Source: Nannocystis punicea
GTDB taxonomy: Bacteria > Myxococcota_A > Polyangia > Nannocystales > Nannocystaceae
DNA: 64,000 bases
Reading direction: 5' to 3'
Assembly (NCBI RefSeq): GCF_026965555.1
Contig: NZ_CP114040.1
Location: 1,550,001 to 1,614,000 of the forward strand
Part shown: positions 1 to 8,205 of the stretch, in pieces
Layout of the letters: each line of letters begins with the position of its first letter
Position numbering within the stretch: position 1 is the stretch's first letter
Notes under the pieces: generated by a model
What the model was told of the DNA's origin: nothing
What the model saw: only the letters and a program-made list of their open reading frames with translations
Database searches by the model: none
Translations under genes and position numbers: made by a program

Positions 1-74
1 AGCTCGGACACGCGAGCGCGGCCGGGCGCAGCTTTTTCCGCGGCCCCGCCGGGCGGCGGCGATAGAATGATGCG

Positions 75-599
75 GTGACCGACTCCGCGAACACGCAGGG
101 CGGCGCGGGCCTCGCGGTCCCGCGGCGGATCCTCGGCTTCGAGCGCGACGCCGCCGACGAGTGGATCGTCCACCTCGATTGTGGGCACCGCCGGCACGTC
201 CGGCACCGCCCGCCGCTGTCCGAGTACCCGTGGCTCGCCGACGCCGCGGCGCGTGCGGCCCGGGTCGGCGCGTCGATCGAGTGCGGGCGCTGCGGGCGCG
301 GCGAGCTGCCGGACGGCGCTGCCGCCTATCGCACCACCGAGCTGTTCGACGAGACGAACCTCCCGGCCGGCCTGCGACGCGCTCATACGATTCGCGCCGG
401 CGCCTGGGGGCGGGTCGAGGTGCTCGCGGGGCGGCTGCGCTTCGTGATGCCGGCGCTGGCCGTCGATCGCGTGCTCACGGCCGGCGAGCAGGCGATCATC
501 CCGCCCGAGCTCCCGCACCACGTCGAGCCGCTCGGGCCGGTGCGCATGCAGGTGGTGTTCCTGCGCGTCCCGCCGGGCGACCTCCCTCACGGCTCGTGA
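75..599 (+). CDS. DUF3565 + DUF1971 (YeaR/TehB-like cupin) fusion protein
   Basis: A 174-residue protein with two recognisable small domains. Residues ~18-75 match DUF3565: the segment DCGHRRHVRHRPP at 35-47 and a later CGRC pair (C70, C73) could bind a metal. Residues ~84-165 match DUF1971, a small cupin-like barrel known from YeaR and the N-terminus of some TehB proteins, with the typical FDETNLP and PHHVEPLGP motifs. DUF1971 proteins are linked to tellurite or nitrosative stress in other bacteria; that role here is inference. The start is a GTG; the stop lies 24 bases from the converging lipoprotein gene. The protein looks cytoplasmic, with no signal peptide. Confidence 0.85.
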   Translation: MTDSANTQGGAGLAVPRRILGFERDAADEWIVHLDCGHRRHVRHRPPLSEYPWLADAAARAARVGASIECGRCGRGELPDGAAAYRTTELFDETNLPAGLRRAHTIRAGAWGRVEVLAGRLRFVMPALAVDRVLTAGEQAIIPPELPHHVEPLGPVRMQVVFLRVPPGDLPHGS

Positions 600-623
600 G
601 CTCGCCCGGGGTCCGTGCGTCGA

Positions 624-1175
624 TCACGGGCGAGGCGAGGCAGCCGCGTGAGCGGGCGCCGGCGTCCTCGCGTGCTTTCTCGGGAACGGGCAGACCTCGT
701 ATTGCGCGGCGTACTCCGCGCCGCAGGCCCCCTCCATGATGAGCTCCCGGCAGGTCAGCTCGCCGACGCAGGCCAGAGAGACCAGGCTCGCCTCCAGGCA
801 CTCCTCCGTCGGGACCGGGAACAGGTCGATGCAGTCGGGGATGCAGTCCTCCACGTTCTCATAGAAGATCTTGCACTCGACGAACTTCTCGCAGTAGGGA
901 TGGCAAGCCGTCTCGATCTCGGGGTTGAAGCCGGTGGTCGTGTCGGGCGTGTCGTCCGTCGAGGTCGAAGTGTCGCCGGTCGTCGGCGTGGAGGTGCTGG
1001 AAGTCGAGGTGGCGTCGGCCGTCGTGGGCGAATTCTCGGAGGTCGACGTCGAGGTGTCGGTGGCGCCGTCGGTGTCCGCCGCCGTCGAAGTCGTCGGCTG
1101 GTCGGAAGGGCAGGCCGTGAGCGCGAGCGCTCCGGCGAGGCAGGCGTGCGCGAAAGGACGCGAAGAGAGATGCAT
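624..1175 (-). CDS. Secreted Cys-rich lipoprotein with Thr/Ser-rich linker
   Basis: A 183-residue predicted lipoprotein. The N-terminus has a hydrophobic signal ending in a lipobox LTAC (Cys22). A low-complexity Thr/Ser/Asp linker of about 60 residues follows, then a compact domain with ten cysteines in C-x3-C and C-x5-C spacings that would suit disulfides. The last ~18 residues are Arg/Ala/Pro-rich and may be an extension past an ancestral stop. The architecture (lipobox, TTST linker, small Cys domain) recurs in this window and is typical of Nannocystis-type myxobacteria. No enzymatic motif was seen; a surface-anchored binding or structural role is inference. Confidence 0.75.
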   Translation of the reverse strand: MHLSSRPFAHACLAGALALTACPSDQPTTSTAADTDGATDTSTSTSENSPTTADATSTSSTSTPTTGDTSTSTDDTPDTTTGFNPEIETACHPYCEKFVECKIFYENVEDCIPDCIDLFPVPTEECLEASLVSLACVGELTCRELIMEGACGAEYAAQYEVCPFPRKHARTPAPAHAAASPRP

Positions 1176-1441
1176 GGCGGGGGAGTAACCATTCGGTCGC
1201 GGAAAATTGCGTCGACACGCCGCGATGATGGATTACGTCGGGAACCTCACGGAACGCGAGGGCTCGGCGCGAGCTGACTCTTCAGACAGGCGAGGATCCG
1301 GCGCGACGGGTCGTGCGCGACGAGCGTCCCTCGCGCAGGCCGCCTCCGCGGCGGCGCTAGTTCGTGCGCCCGCAGAACTCGCTCGGCGCATACACTTGAG
1401 GCTGCAGCGCAGTCTGTCCGCGCGACTTCAGGAGAGGACCG

Positions 1442-1969
1442 ATGACCGACCCTTCCCCCGGCCTCCGTCGCAGCGGCGATGTCGTGGTCTCCCATGAACC
1501 TCCCACCGAGGAGATGTTCGCTCGATATGCAGTATGGCGCGAGTATTACGCCCCGGCGGAGCTCGAGGCCATGCGCGAGCACGGGGCCACGGACGAATGG
1601 ATCGAGGAGAACGTGCTCGATTGGCTGGAGCGCGCAGATGTTTGGTATGTCCTGTCCGGTACGCGAGCCTCGCTGCCGACGATGTACATGGACGTCGCCG
1701 CGAACTTCCTCGTCGCGGGGCAGATCTTCGCCGGCTACCTGACCTTCGTGGACGGTGAGGCGACGAGCGGCACGATCTTTCACCCCGAGGTCCTGCTGTC
1801 GACCCGCGATGTCCTCGCCGACGACAATCGGAGCGCGCTGGACGAACTGGCGCGGCTGCTCGGCCGGCCGGCGTCGGAGCTCCTGCCCGTTCGCTACGAG
1901 CTGTCGGATGGTTCCGGGGTGACGGGCGTCCTCGACGTCGAGCTCTCCTCGCCGCTGTCGCCCGCGTGA
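1442..1969 (+). CDS. Hypothetical protein (parent copy of a nearby pseudogene)
   Basis: A 175-residue acidic protein of unknown function with no signal peptide or membrane segment. It starts at an ATG 5 bases after an AGGAG-like ribosome site (AGGAGAGG). Residues ~14-38 (GDVVVSHEPPTEEMFARYAV) are nearly repeated in a degraded copy at 3299-3456, and so is the C-terminal stretch around GVLDVELSSPL. The conserved N-terminus and an aromatic-rich centre (WLERADVWYVL) suggest a folded domain. I do not recognise the family; I cannot assign a function. Confidence 0.7.
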   Translation: MTDPSPGLRRSGDVVVSHEPPTEEMFARYAVWREYYAPAELEAMREHGATDEWIEENVLDWLERADVWYVLSGTRASLPTMYMDVAANFLVAGQIFAGYLTFVDGEATSGTIFHPEVLLSTRDVLADDNRSALDELARLLGRPASELLPVRYELSDGSGVTGVLDVELSSPLSPA

Positions 1970-2057
1970 AACTCGTCGCCCGGGGCGACCGCAGCCGCGA
2001 GGCCGGCCAGCTTCGGCTCGATCGTGCGATCAGGACGCCGCGGTGTCGCGGCGCGTC

Positions 2058-2927
2058 CTACGGGTTCGGGCCGGTCGCGACCGGCCGCGCCGGGTCGGCG
2101 CTCCATTCGCTCCACGAGCCGGGGTAGAGCGACGCGCCGTGCAGGCCGGCGATTTCCAGCGCGAGCGCGTTGTGGCAAGCGGTCACGCCGGAGCCGCACT
2201 GGAGGATGACACGATTGGGCTCGGTGCCGGCCAGGAGCGTGGCGAACTGCTCGTGCAGTTCGGGGCCGGCCTTGAAGCGACCGTCGGCGGCCAGGTTGTC
2301 TTTGAAGAAGCGGTTGATCGCGCCGGGGATGTGGCCGCCGACAGGATCGATCGTTTCATTCTCGCCGCGATAGCGATCGGGGGCGCGCGCGTCGACGACG
2401 GTCCGCGCGCGCGACGTCAAGTTCGCGAGCACTGCATGGACGTCGACCGGCGATTCGAGCGGCGTCGACGCCCGGAAATCGCCACGCGCCGGCTGTGGCG
2501 TTTCGCTCGTCAGCGGCTGGCCGGCCGCTTGCCACGCCTGCAGTCCGCCGTCGAGAACGGCGACCGAATCGTGCCCGAGCCAGCGCAGCAGCCACCACAG
2601 CCGGGCTGCATACATGCCGCCTTGCGCGTCGTAGGCGACGACCTGCTGACCTTGCCTGAGCCCGCGATCGGCGAGCGTGGCGACGAGCGCGTCGCGCGAC
2701 GGCAGCGGATGGCGGCCGTTGGTGCCGGTCTTGCGGCCCGACAGGTCACGGTCGAGATGGAGATAGTGCGCGCCCGGGATGTGCCCGGCGTGAAATGAGG
2801 CTTCGCCCGCGCCGGTATCGGCGAGATCGAAGCGGCAGTCGAACACCGCCACGTCGGCGGGCGCGGCGGCGAGCCGTTCGACGAGATTGTCCGCGGAGAT
2901 GAGCGTGGTGTACCGAGTCTGTGGCAT
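2058..2927 (-). CDS. sseA: 3-mercaptopyruvate/thiosulfate sulfurtransferase
   Basis: A 289-residue two-domain rhodanese that moves sulfane sulfur from 3-mercaptopyruvate or thiosulfate to cyanide or protein thiols. The N-terminal inactive rhodanese domain covers ~8-130 and the catalytic one ~160-285. The active-site loop CGSGVTA (Cys244) has the form of mercaptopyruvate sulfurtransferases such as E. coli SseA, rather than the CRKGVT loop of thiosulfate rhodaneses. The start MPQTRYTTLI was chosen because family homology begins there; an open frame continues upstream for 198 codons but encodes low-complexity Arg/Ser/Pro sequence. Cytoplasmic; no linked partner gene. Confidence 0.93.
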   Translation of the reverse strand: MPQTRYTTLISADNLVERLAAAPADVAVFDCRFDLADTGAGEASFHAGHIPGAHYLHLDRDLSGRKTGTNGRHPLPSRDALVATLADRGLRQGQQVVAYDAQGGMYAARLWWLLRWLGHDSVAVLDGGLQAWQAAGQPLTSETPQPARGDFRASTPLESPVDVHAVLANLTSRARTVVDARAPDRYRGENETIDPVGGHIPGAINRFFKDNLAADGRFKAGPELHEQFATLLAGTEPNRVILQCGSGVTACHNALALEIAGLHGASLYPGSWSEWSADPARPVATGPNP

Positions 2928-3298
2928 GACGGCGGGTGATTGTGTCAGACGCGAGAAACTCGAGCCACCGCCGCGAGCCGTCCGACACGAGCTCGTCGTC
3001 GCAGCGTGGGTCGAGCGAGGCCAGCAACACGGCAGGGCGGACGAGGGAGGCCAAGCCCCCGTGGTGGGCGGCGCGGGGCGCGGACCCCCTGGCGGACGTG
3101 CTCGGCGAGTTCGAGGGTGTCGTGATGTGCCGCGCCTGTTGCGCCGATGCGTCGAGCAGGCCGGACAGCGACTGCCCGGAGCTCCGGCTGCTTCGGAAGG
3201 CCCGCGAACGCATCCACCGGGCGGCCGCGGGAGACGGCGACGACCCTCGGATCGACTGGACGCCGAACAGCTGGGCGATGCCCCGGGTCGACTCGTCT
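2928..3298. other. Gene-poor gap before the pseudogene
   Basis: No convincing gene. Open frames on both strands are compositionally biased. The right end runs into the degraded copy of the 1442-1969 gene, so part of this stretch may be older decay of that locus. Confidence 0.4.
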
Positions 3299-3456
3299 CG
3301 GCGATGTCCTGGTTTCTCATGAACCTCCCACCGAAGAGATGTTCGCCCGATATGCAGTGTGGCGCGAATATTACGTCCTCGCGGACGAGCCGTCGATGGT
3401 TCCGCGGCGACGGGCTTGCTCGACGTCGTGCTCTCCTCGTCGCTGACGGCGCGTGG
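3299..3456 (+). pseudogene. Internally deleted copy of the 1442-1969 gene
   Basis: Two blocks of this stretch match the intact gene in order. The first (about 3299-3383) matches 1470-1555 at roughly nine bases in ten by eye and encodes GDVLVSHEPPTEEMFARYAV. The second (about 3387-3456) matches 1903-1967 and encodes a relative of GVLDVELSSPL, but in a different reading frame. The ~350 bases that lie between these blocks in the parent are missing, and the junction changes the frame. This is a duplicated gene that has lost its middle. Its position just past the sulfurtransferase suggests a local duplication. Confidence 0.8.
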
Positions 3457-3688
3457 ACGCGTCGCTCGGCACCGCGGCCTCGATGCCGCGCATGCGCTCG
3501 TCGTCGACGATGACGATGCATGGTCGCGCGTGATCGGCGGGCAGTTCGAGCCCGTCACGACAGGACCGCGCGCCGAACCGCACGCCTCGTATGCGGGGTT
3601 CCCAGGGGGATGCCGCGGCGAGAGGTCGCGCGAGAGCTCCGTCGTGGGGGCGCCTTGACGCTCTGCGCGGAGCGTGCCAGCTTTCACC

Positions 3689-4357
3689 ATGGCTCGTTCG
3701 CTGCACGAGGTCGCGCTCCTGGCCGCTCTGGCGCTCGCCCCCGCCTGTGTCGTCACGGGCGATCCCACGGGCGACCCCACGGGCACCGACGGGACCGGTC
3801 CGGGCGAGGTCGTCGGCGGCTCGAGCTCGCAGCCGGGCGGTGAGGCCTGCGATTGCACCGACGACCCCGACGATCCGTCGTGCTGTCCGGACGGTGAGCC
3901 CGAGGCGAGCGTCGACGCATACTACGTCGCAGCGTCGGTGTTCGCGGCCGGTGAGTGCAATTTCAATAATTGTGCGAAGGACGGCTGGTCCGTCGCCACG
4001 CCGGCGGGGGAGGTGGAGGTGCGCTGCAACTTCAGCAATTGTCTGAAGGACGGCTGGGTGGCCGAGTTCCCGGATGGCGACCGCGCCCGCACCTCCTGCA
4101 ACTTCAGCGATTGCTTCAAGGACGGCTGGCGCACGGAGCTGCCCGACGGGCAGAGCGCGAGTACCCGCTGCAGCTTCAGCAACTGTCCCAAGGACGGGTG
4201 GACCACCGACATCCCCGGCGTCGGGACGGCGACCACGCGGTGCAACTTCCAGAGCTGCCTCACCGACGGCTGGGTCACCGATCTGCCGGGCGGCGACCAG
4301 GTGCGCTGTACGTGCGAGTACCAGGACTGTCTGACCTACGGCGCGAGTTGTGACTGA
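3689..4357 (+). CDS. Lipoprotein with six CNFxxCxKDGW-type repeats
   Basis: A 222-residue exported lipoprotein. The start MARSLHEV precedes a hydrophobic signal and lipobox LAPAC (Cys20); an in-frame GTG 15 bases upstream is less likely. A Gly/Thr/Asp linker and a Cys cluster (54-66) lead into a tandem array beginning at Cys90, 113, 137, 161, 185 and 207, a period of 22-24 residues. The repeat consensus is CNFSNCxKDGWxxxxPxG; the last copy is degenerate. Two cysteines per repeat suggest a chain of small disulfide loops. I know no named family for this repeat. Its function is unknown; a surface adhesion or binding role is only inference. Confidence 0.8.
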   Translation: MARSLHEVALLAALALAPACVVTGDPTGDPTGTDGTGPGEVVGGSSSQPGGEACDCTDDPDDPSCCPDGEPEASVDAYYVAASVFAAGECNFNNCAKDGWSVATPAGEVEVRCNFSNCLKDGWVAEFPDGDRARTSCNFSDCFKDGWRTELPDGQSASTRCSFSNCPKDGWTTDIPGVGTATTRCNFQSCLTDGWVTDLPGGDQVRCTCEYQDCLTYGASCD

Positions 4358-4915
4358 GCCGCCGCGACGCTCGGGCTGAAGCCCTGGGAGTGATTCGCGG
4401 GCGCGGGGTCGGAGCTCGCGCGGAGGATCGTCGAGGCCTCGCTGAATCGGCCTCCCGTTCGCCTCGTGGCCGGGTGACCCGCCCACGCGGCGAGCGATGC
4501 GCCGCTCCCGGGACGTGGCCGGCGCTCTCGCCACCGCTGGCCGGGGGGAATCGTCCCCTGCCATTTGTCGCGGCTCGTCCAGGCCTCGGCCCGTGTCGTG
4601 TAAAGAAAACGTATACGAACTGCACATACCGTGCCTGCGGTTCGGCGAATGTCGAGCTCGGCTCAGGTCGCTCGCCATGATCGGCGGCCGGAGTCGAGTT
4701 GTCTCGAAACGAGGCCATGCTCGCCTCGACAAGGGTAACGACTAGCGGCGGTCCATGCGCGCAATGGATGGGGTAGGCGTCGTTCGTCGCCGCAGGACCA
4801 CTTTCATCCCCCACGAGTGGCTCGAGGCCGGGATGCTCCCATTCTGTGCGCGCGTCGAGGCGACCGTCGAGGTCGCACATTTCCAGGTTCAACCGAGAGA
4901 GAAGGAGAGGTTCCC
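4358..4915. other. Intergenic region upstream of the BON protein gene
   Basis: 558 bases with no supported gene. Around 4595-4640 the sequence becomes AT-richer (TGTAAAGAAAACGTATACG), a plausible promoter zone for the following gene. An imperfect dyad lies near 4699-4732 (TTGTCTCGAAACGAG facing CTCGCCTCGACAA). Confidence 0.45.
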
Positions 4916-6127
4916 ATGAGACAGGATGATCGTCGTCACATGCAAGAAGAGCAGAGCTACGGCCGCCGGACGCGGCAGTCGTCCCACGAGCACGAAGGAC
5001 GCGAGCGCGACGAGCGACTCGCCCGTCGCCGCTACGACGACGAGGGCGCCGAGTTCGAAGAGCCGCGCGGCGGAGAATTCATGCAGCAGGGCGGCTACGG
5101 CCGATACGAAGGCCAGGGCTCGCAATACGGCGGGCAGGGCCAGTATCGCGAGCACGGCCAGTACGGGCAGCAGGGCTACGGCATGCAGGGCCAGTACGGC
5201 GGGCAGGGCATGCAGGGCATGCCGGGCCAGTACGGCGGGCAGGGCATGCAGGGCATGCAGGGCCAGCACGGCGGGCAGGGCCAGTACGGTTCACAGGGGT
5301 ACGGCGGTTACGGCGGGCAGTACGGCCAGCAGGGTTACGGCGGGCAGGGCATGCAGGGCATGCAGGGCCATTACGGCGGGCAGGGCCAGTACGGCGGGCA
5401 GGGCCAGTACGGCGGGCAGGGCTACGGCGGCTACGGCGGGCAGAGCCAGTACGGGCAGGGTCAGTACGGGCAGAGCCAGTACGGGCAGGGTCAGTACGGG
5501 CAGGGTCAATACGGCCAGCAGGGTTACGGCGGGCAGGGCCAGTACGGCCAACAATACGGGCAGCAGGGCCAGTACGGCGGTACGCACCAGTACGGCCAGG
5601 GTCAGCGGATGGGCCAGGGTTACGGCGGCGGGTACGGTCGCGAGGGATATCGCGGCTACGAGGGGGAGGAGATGCCTCGCCGCCGCAGCTTCGGCGAGGA
5701 GGGCCGCGGCATGAGCGGCATGGGCGGCATGGGCGGCATGGGCAGGATGCAGGAGCGCGGCCGCTTCACCGGCCGCGGGCCGAAGGGCTACCGCCGCTCG
5801 GACGAGCGGATCACCGAGGAGATCTGCGAGACCCTGACGCGGGAGCCGTCGGTCGACGCCAGCGAGGTCGAGGTGAAGGTCCAGCAGGGCGTGGTGATCC
5901 TGAGCGGCACCGTCGACGACCGCGACACCAAGCGTCTGGTGGAGGATCTCAGCGAGGACATCTCGGGCGTCCGCGAGATCCAGAACCAGATCCGCGTCAG
6001 CCACGGGCAGCCCGGCCGCGAGCAGGGCGAGCAGGGCCAGTCCGGCCGCGTCCAGGGCGAGCAGGGGCAGACGACCCGCGGCAAGACCGAGACGACGGGC
6101 AGCTCCTCGCGCACGCGCGAGGCGTGA
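4916..6127 (+). CDS. BON-domain protein with long Gln/Gly/Tyr repeat region
   Basis: A 403-residue protein. The start at 4916 follows a strong AGGAGAGG site; the open frame continues upstream without one. Residues 1-55 are charged (Arg/Glu/His-rich). Residues ~55-290 are a low-complexity array of QYGGQGQYGQ, GYGGQ and GMQGM units, with almost no hydrophobic or charged residues, resembling prion-like disordered domains. Residues ~292-361 form a BON domain (DERITEEICETL ... VVILSGTVDDRDTK), a fold that binds phospholipid or peptidoglycan-linked surfaces. A second Gln/Gly/Arg tail (362-403) closes it. No signal peptide is visible, so the protein is likely cytoplasmic, unlike OsmY-type BON proteins. 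Condensate-forming behaviour is inference. Confidence 0.85.
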   Translation: MRQDDRRHMQEEQSYGRRTRQSSHEHEGRERDERLARRRYDDEGAEFEEPRGGEFMQQGGYGRYEGQGSQYGGQGQYREHGQYGQQGYGMQGQYGGQGMQGMPGQYGGQGMQGMQGQHGGQGQYGSQGYGGYGGQYGQQGYGGQGMQGMQGHYGGQGQYGGQGQYGGQGYGGYGGQSQYGQGQYGQSQYGQGQYGQGQYGQQGYGGQGQYGQQYGQQGQYGGTHQYGQGQRMGQGYGGGYGREGYRGYEGEEMPRRRSFGEEGRGMSGMGGMGGMGRMQERGRFTGRGPKGYRRSDERITEEICETLTREPSVDASEVEVKVQQGVVILSGTVDDRDTKRLVEDLSEDISGVREIQNQIRVSHGQPGREQGEQGQSGRVQGEQGQTTRGKTETTGSSSRTREA

Positions 6128-6246
6128 GCGCGACCGTCAGCTCCGACGCGCGCGTGTGACGGCGCGCGCGTCGACGTGCCGCCGCGGAGGACTCGTGAGC
6201 GCAGCGGCCCGTCTGCGGTGTGACCGCAGGTCTCCGGCTGCGTGAT

Positions 6247-6272
6247 AGGACATGTTCGAAAGGATATGTCCT
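6247..6272. repeat. ATGTCC-family palindrome (outward arms)
   Basis: AGGACAT, twelve bases, then ATGTCCT: a perfect 7-bp dyad in the gap between two converging genes (BON protein and dehydrogenase). It belongs to the dispersed family also seen at 10843, 10951, 24246, 40795, 40864, 47774, 51830 and 56786. It could act as a bidirectional terminator or a protein-binding site. Confidence 0.6.
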
Positions 6273-6294
6273 CTCGTGCAGGTCTTCGCGCGGC

Positions 6295-7059
6295 TCACAG
6301 GCCGCCGGTGACCTTGAGCACGGCGCCCGACACGTAGGACGCGCGGTCGGACAGCAGCCACACGATCGCCTCGGCGACCTCGTCCGCGCCGGCCACCCGG
6401 CGCAGCGGGGCGATCCTGGCGACCATCGCCGGCCGGTCGGGGTTGCCGGAGCGGGCGTGGATCTCGGTGTCGGTCGTGCCCGGCTGGACGGCGTTGACGC
6501 GGATCCCCAGCGGGCCGACCTCGCGGGCGACGCCGATCGTGAAGGTCTCGAGCGCCGCCTTCGACGCGGCGTAATGCACGTACTCGCCCGGGCTGCCGGT
6601 GACGGCGGCGATCGACGAGACGTTGACGATGACGCCGCCGCGCCCGCCTCGCTCGGTCGACATGCGCCGGATCGCCTGCTGCGTGCAGAAGATCGCCCCG
6701 GCCACGTTGACTGCGAGCACGCTGTGCACCGTCGCGGCCGCGACCTCCTCGACCCGCGCCGGCGCGCCGATGATCGCGGCGTTGTTCACCAGATGCGTGA
6801 GCGGGCCGAGGTCGCGCTCGCAGGTGGCGAAGAGGCGCTCGACGTCCGCCGGTGACGCGACGTCGGCCTTGACCGCGATCGCCTCGACGCCGCAGGCCCG
6901 GCAGTCGGCGACGACCTCCCGGGCGCGGGCGTCGTCGGCGGCGTAGTTGATGCAGACGCGATAACCAGCGCGCGCGGCCAGCCGCGCCGTCGCGGCCCCG
7001 ATGCCGCGGCCGCCGCCGGTGATCAGGACGGTGCGCGGTGAATCGCTCGTCTCGTGCAT
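6295..7059 (-). CDS. Short-chain dehydrogenase/reductase (SDR family)
   Basis: A 254-residue classical SDR oxidoreductase, NAD(P)-dependent. The cofactor loop GGGRGIG is at 15-21, D66 follows the third strand, NNAA is at 92-95, and the catalytic Ser148/149, Tyr163 and Lys167 (YAASK) are in place. The C-terminal PGTTDTEIHARSG and YVSGAVLKVTGG segments are typical of the FabG-like glucose/3-oxoacyl reductase branch. The N-terminal region after the first strand (INYAADDARA) lacks a clear cofactor specificity signal. The substrate cannot be deduced. It is transcribed alone, converging with the BON gene. Confidence 0.9.
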   Translation of the reverse strand: MHETSDSPRTVLITGGGRGIGAATARLAARAGYRVCINYAADDARAREVVADCRACGVEAIAVKADVASPADVERLFATCERDLGPLTHLVNNAAIIGAPARVEEVAAATVHSVLAVNVAGAIFCTQQAIRRMSTERGGRGGVIVNVSSIAAVTGSPGEYVHYAASKAALETFTIGVAREVGPLGIRVNAVQPGTTDTEIHARSGNPDRPAMVARIAPLRRVAGADEVAEAIVWLLSDRASYVSGAVLKVTGGL

Positions 7060-7671
7060 GTCGTGGCTCCCTGCGATCGTCGTGACCGGCGAAGCTCGGC
7101 GTTGTCGGTCTCGACAGTCACGTCCTCGCGGCGAGTATATCGGAAGCCGCCGGGCCCTCGCCCGCGAGGTTCACGCGCGCAGCCCCCGACGGCGAGAACC
7201 GGAATGCCGCGTCGTTCGCGTCCACCGTGATCGACCGTCCACTCACGGCCGCCGAGGACGGCGAGCAGCGCGGCGCCTCGCCGCGACGGCTGCATCGAGC
7301 TCGCCGTCGAGGATTCGCGTCGCTGGCTCGTCGGCCGGTCCTGGGTGCTGATTCTCGCGAACTCGGCGCTCGCGTCGGTGCGTGCGGCCACCGAGCTTGC
7401 GCCCGCGGGGGCGAATCCTGCGGGCGGATGGTTCGACCTTTGCCCGAGCCGAGCCCGCGCGCATGACGGCGCGGCGCGGCTCCGGCAGGTCTCGGAGCGC
7501 CATTGACGGCAGTGACCTGCGCGCTGCGCGAGCCGTCGTGCGCTCGGCGATCGAGCCGGTCCGGCGCGCGCTGGCTCGGACTCACGCGTTGTCCCGCATG
7601 CGCCGGCGTGTCATGATGCGACGACGGGGAGAGCCGCATGCCGCGCGCTCTCGTCGACGATTGGAGACAAA
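7060..7671. other. Gap without a convincing gene; possible decayed frame
   Basis: 612 bases. On the minus strand, short protein-like pieces occur in different frames (ILDGELDAAVAARR, then GRSITVDANDAAFRFSPSG near 7118-7230), which could be a decayed gene. No frame is intact with a start and ribosome site, so no gene is called. Confidence 0.35.
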
Positions 7672-8022
7672 ATGCCCATTGAGCATTGCTGCGTCACGCC
7701 CGCGGAGATGCGGAGCATCTATCACATCACCACTTCGACCCTGAATCAGGTGGTGTATACAGTCCCGGCCGACAAGGTGTTCGTGCTCACCGCGTGGACC
7801 CTGATCTACGCCAACAGCATCAACCCTCAGTCCATCAGCGTGTGGCTGCGGCGCGACACCACGAGGATCGCCTACAACCGGCTCTGGCAGACCGGGCAGC
7901 TGCACCATCACCTCGACCTCGATCCGGGCGTCCCGTTCGCCGCCGGCGAGCAGCTGGTGCTCGAGGGTCTGGTCAACACCTTCGCGCTGCACATGTTCTA
8001 CGGCTACGAGCGGGACGCGTGA
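7672..8022 (+). CDS. Small beta-rich hypothetical protein
   Basis: A 116-residue protein with no signal peptide. It starts at an ATG preceded by GGAGACAAA. Alternating hydrophobic residues (VVYTVPADKVFVLTAWTLIY, then ISVWLRRDTTRIAYNRLW) predict a beta-sandwich. The layout resembles small phage-tail or tail-fibre accessory folds, but no phage gene is nearby, so that is only a structural impression. It has two Cys at the N-terminus (HCCV) and His-rich turn HHHLDLDPG. I do not recognise the family. It stands alone between the SDR and the large lipoprotein gene. Confidence 0.7.
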   Translation: MPIEHCCVTPAEMRSIYHITTSTLNQVVYTVPADKVFVLTAWTLIYANSINPQSISVWLRRDTTRIAYNRLWQTGQLHHHLDLDPGVPFAAGEQLVLEGLVNTFALHMFYGYERDA

Positions 8023-8205
8023 CCGGCACGCGCCTTCGCGGCGCCGGGCGAGGGAGACACCGCTCGGGCCCGGCGTCGCACAGGCGATGACAGGCGCTGA
8101 CACGGGTTTGCGCATGTGCCGTCCGTGATCCGCCGAGGTCACTGGCGACACGATCGATCGGGCCGGCATCGATTCCGCCGCAGCCCTGAAAGGATCCTGC
8201 TGTCA

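Noticed and set aside
2928..3521. N-terminal extension of the sulfurtransferase gene
   Set aside because: 198 extra codons of Arg/Ser/Pro sequence with no homology; the family N-terminus begins at MPQTRY.
4600..4745. Small plus-strand gene before the BON gene
   Set aside because: No ribosome site or sensible protein composition; better read as a promoter region.
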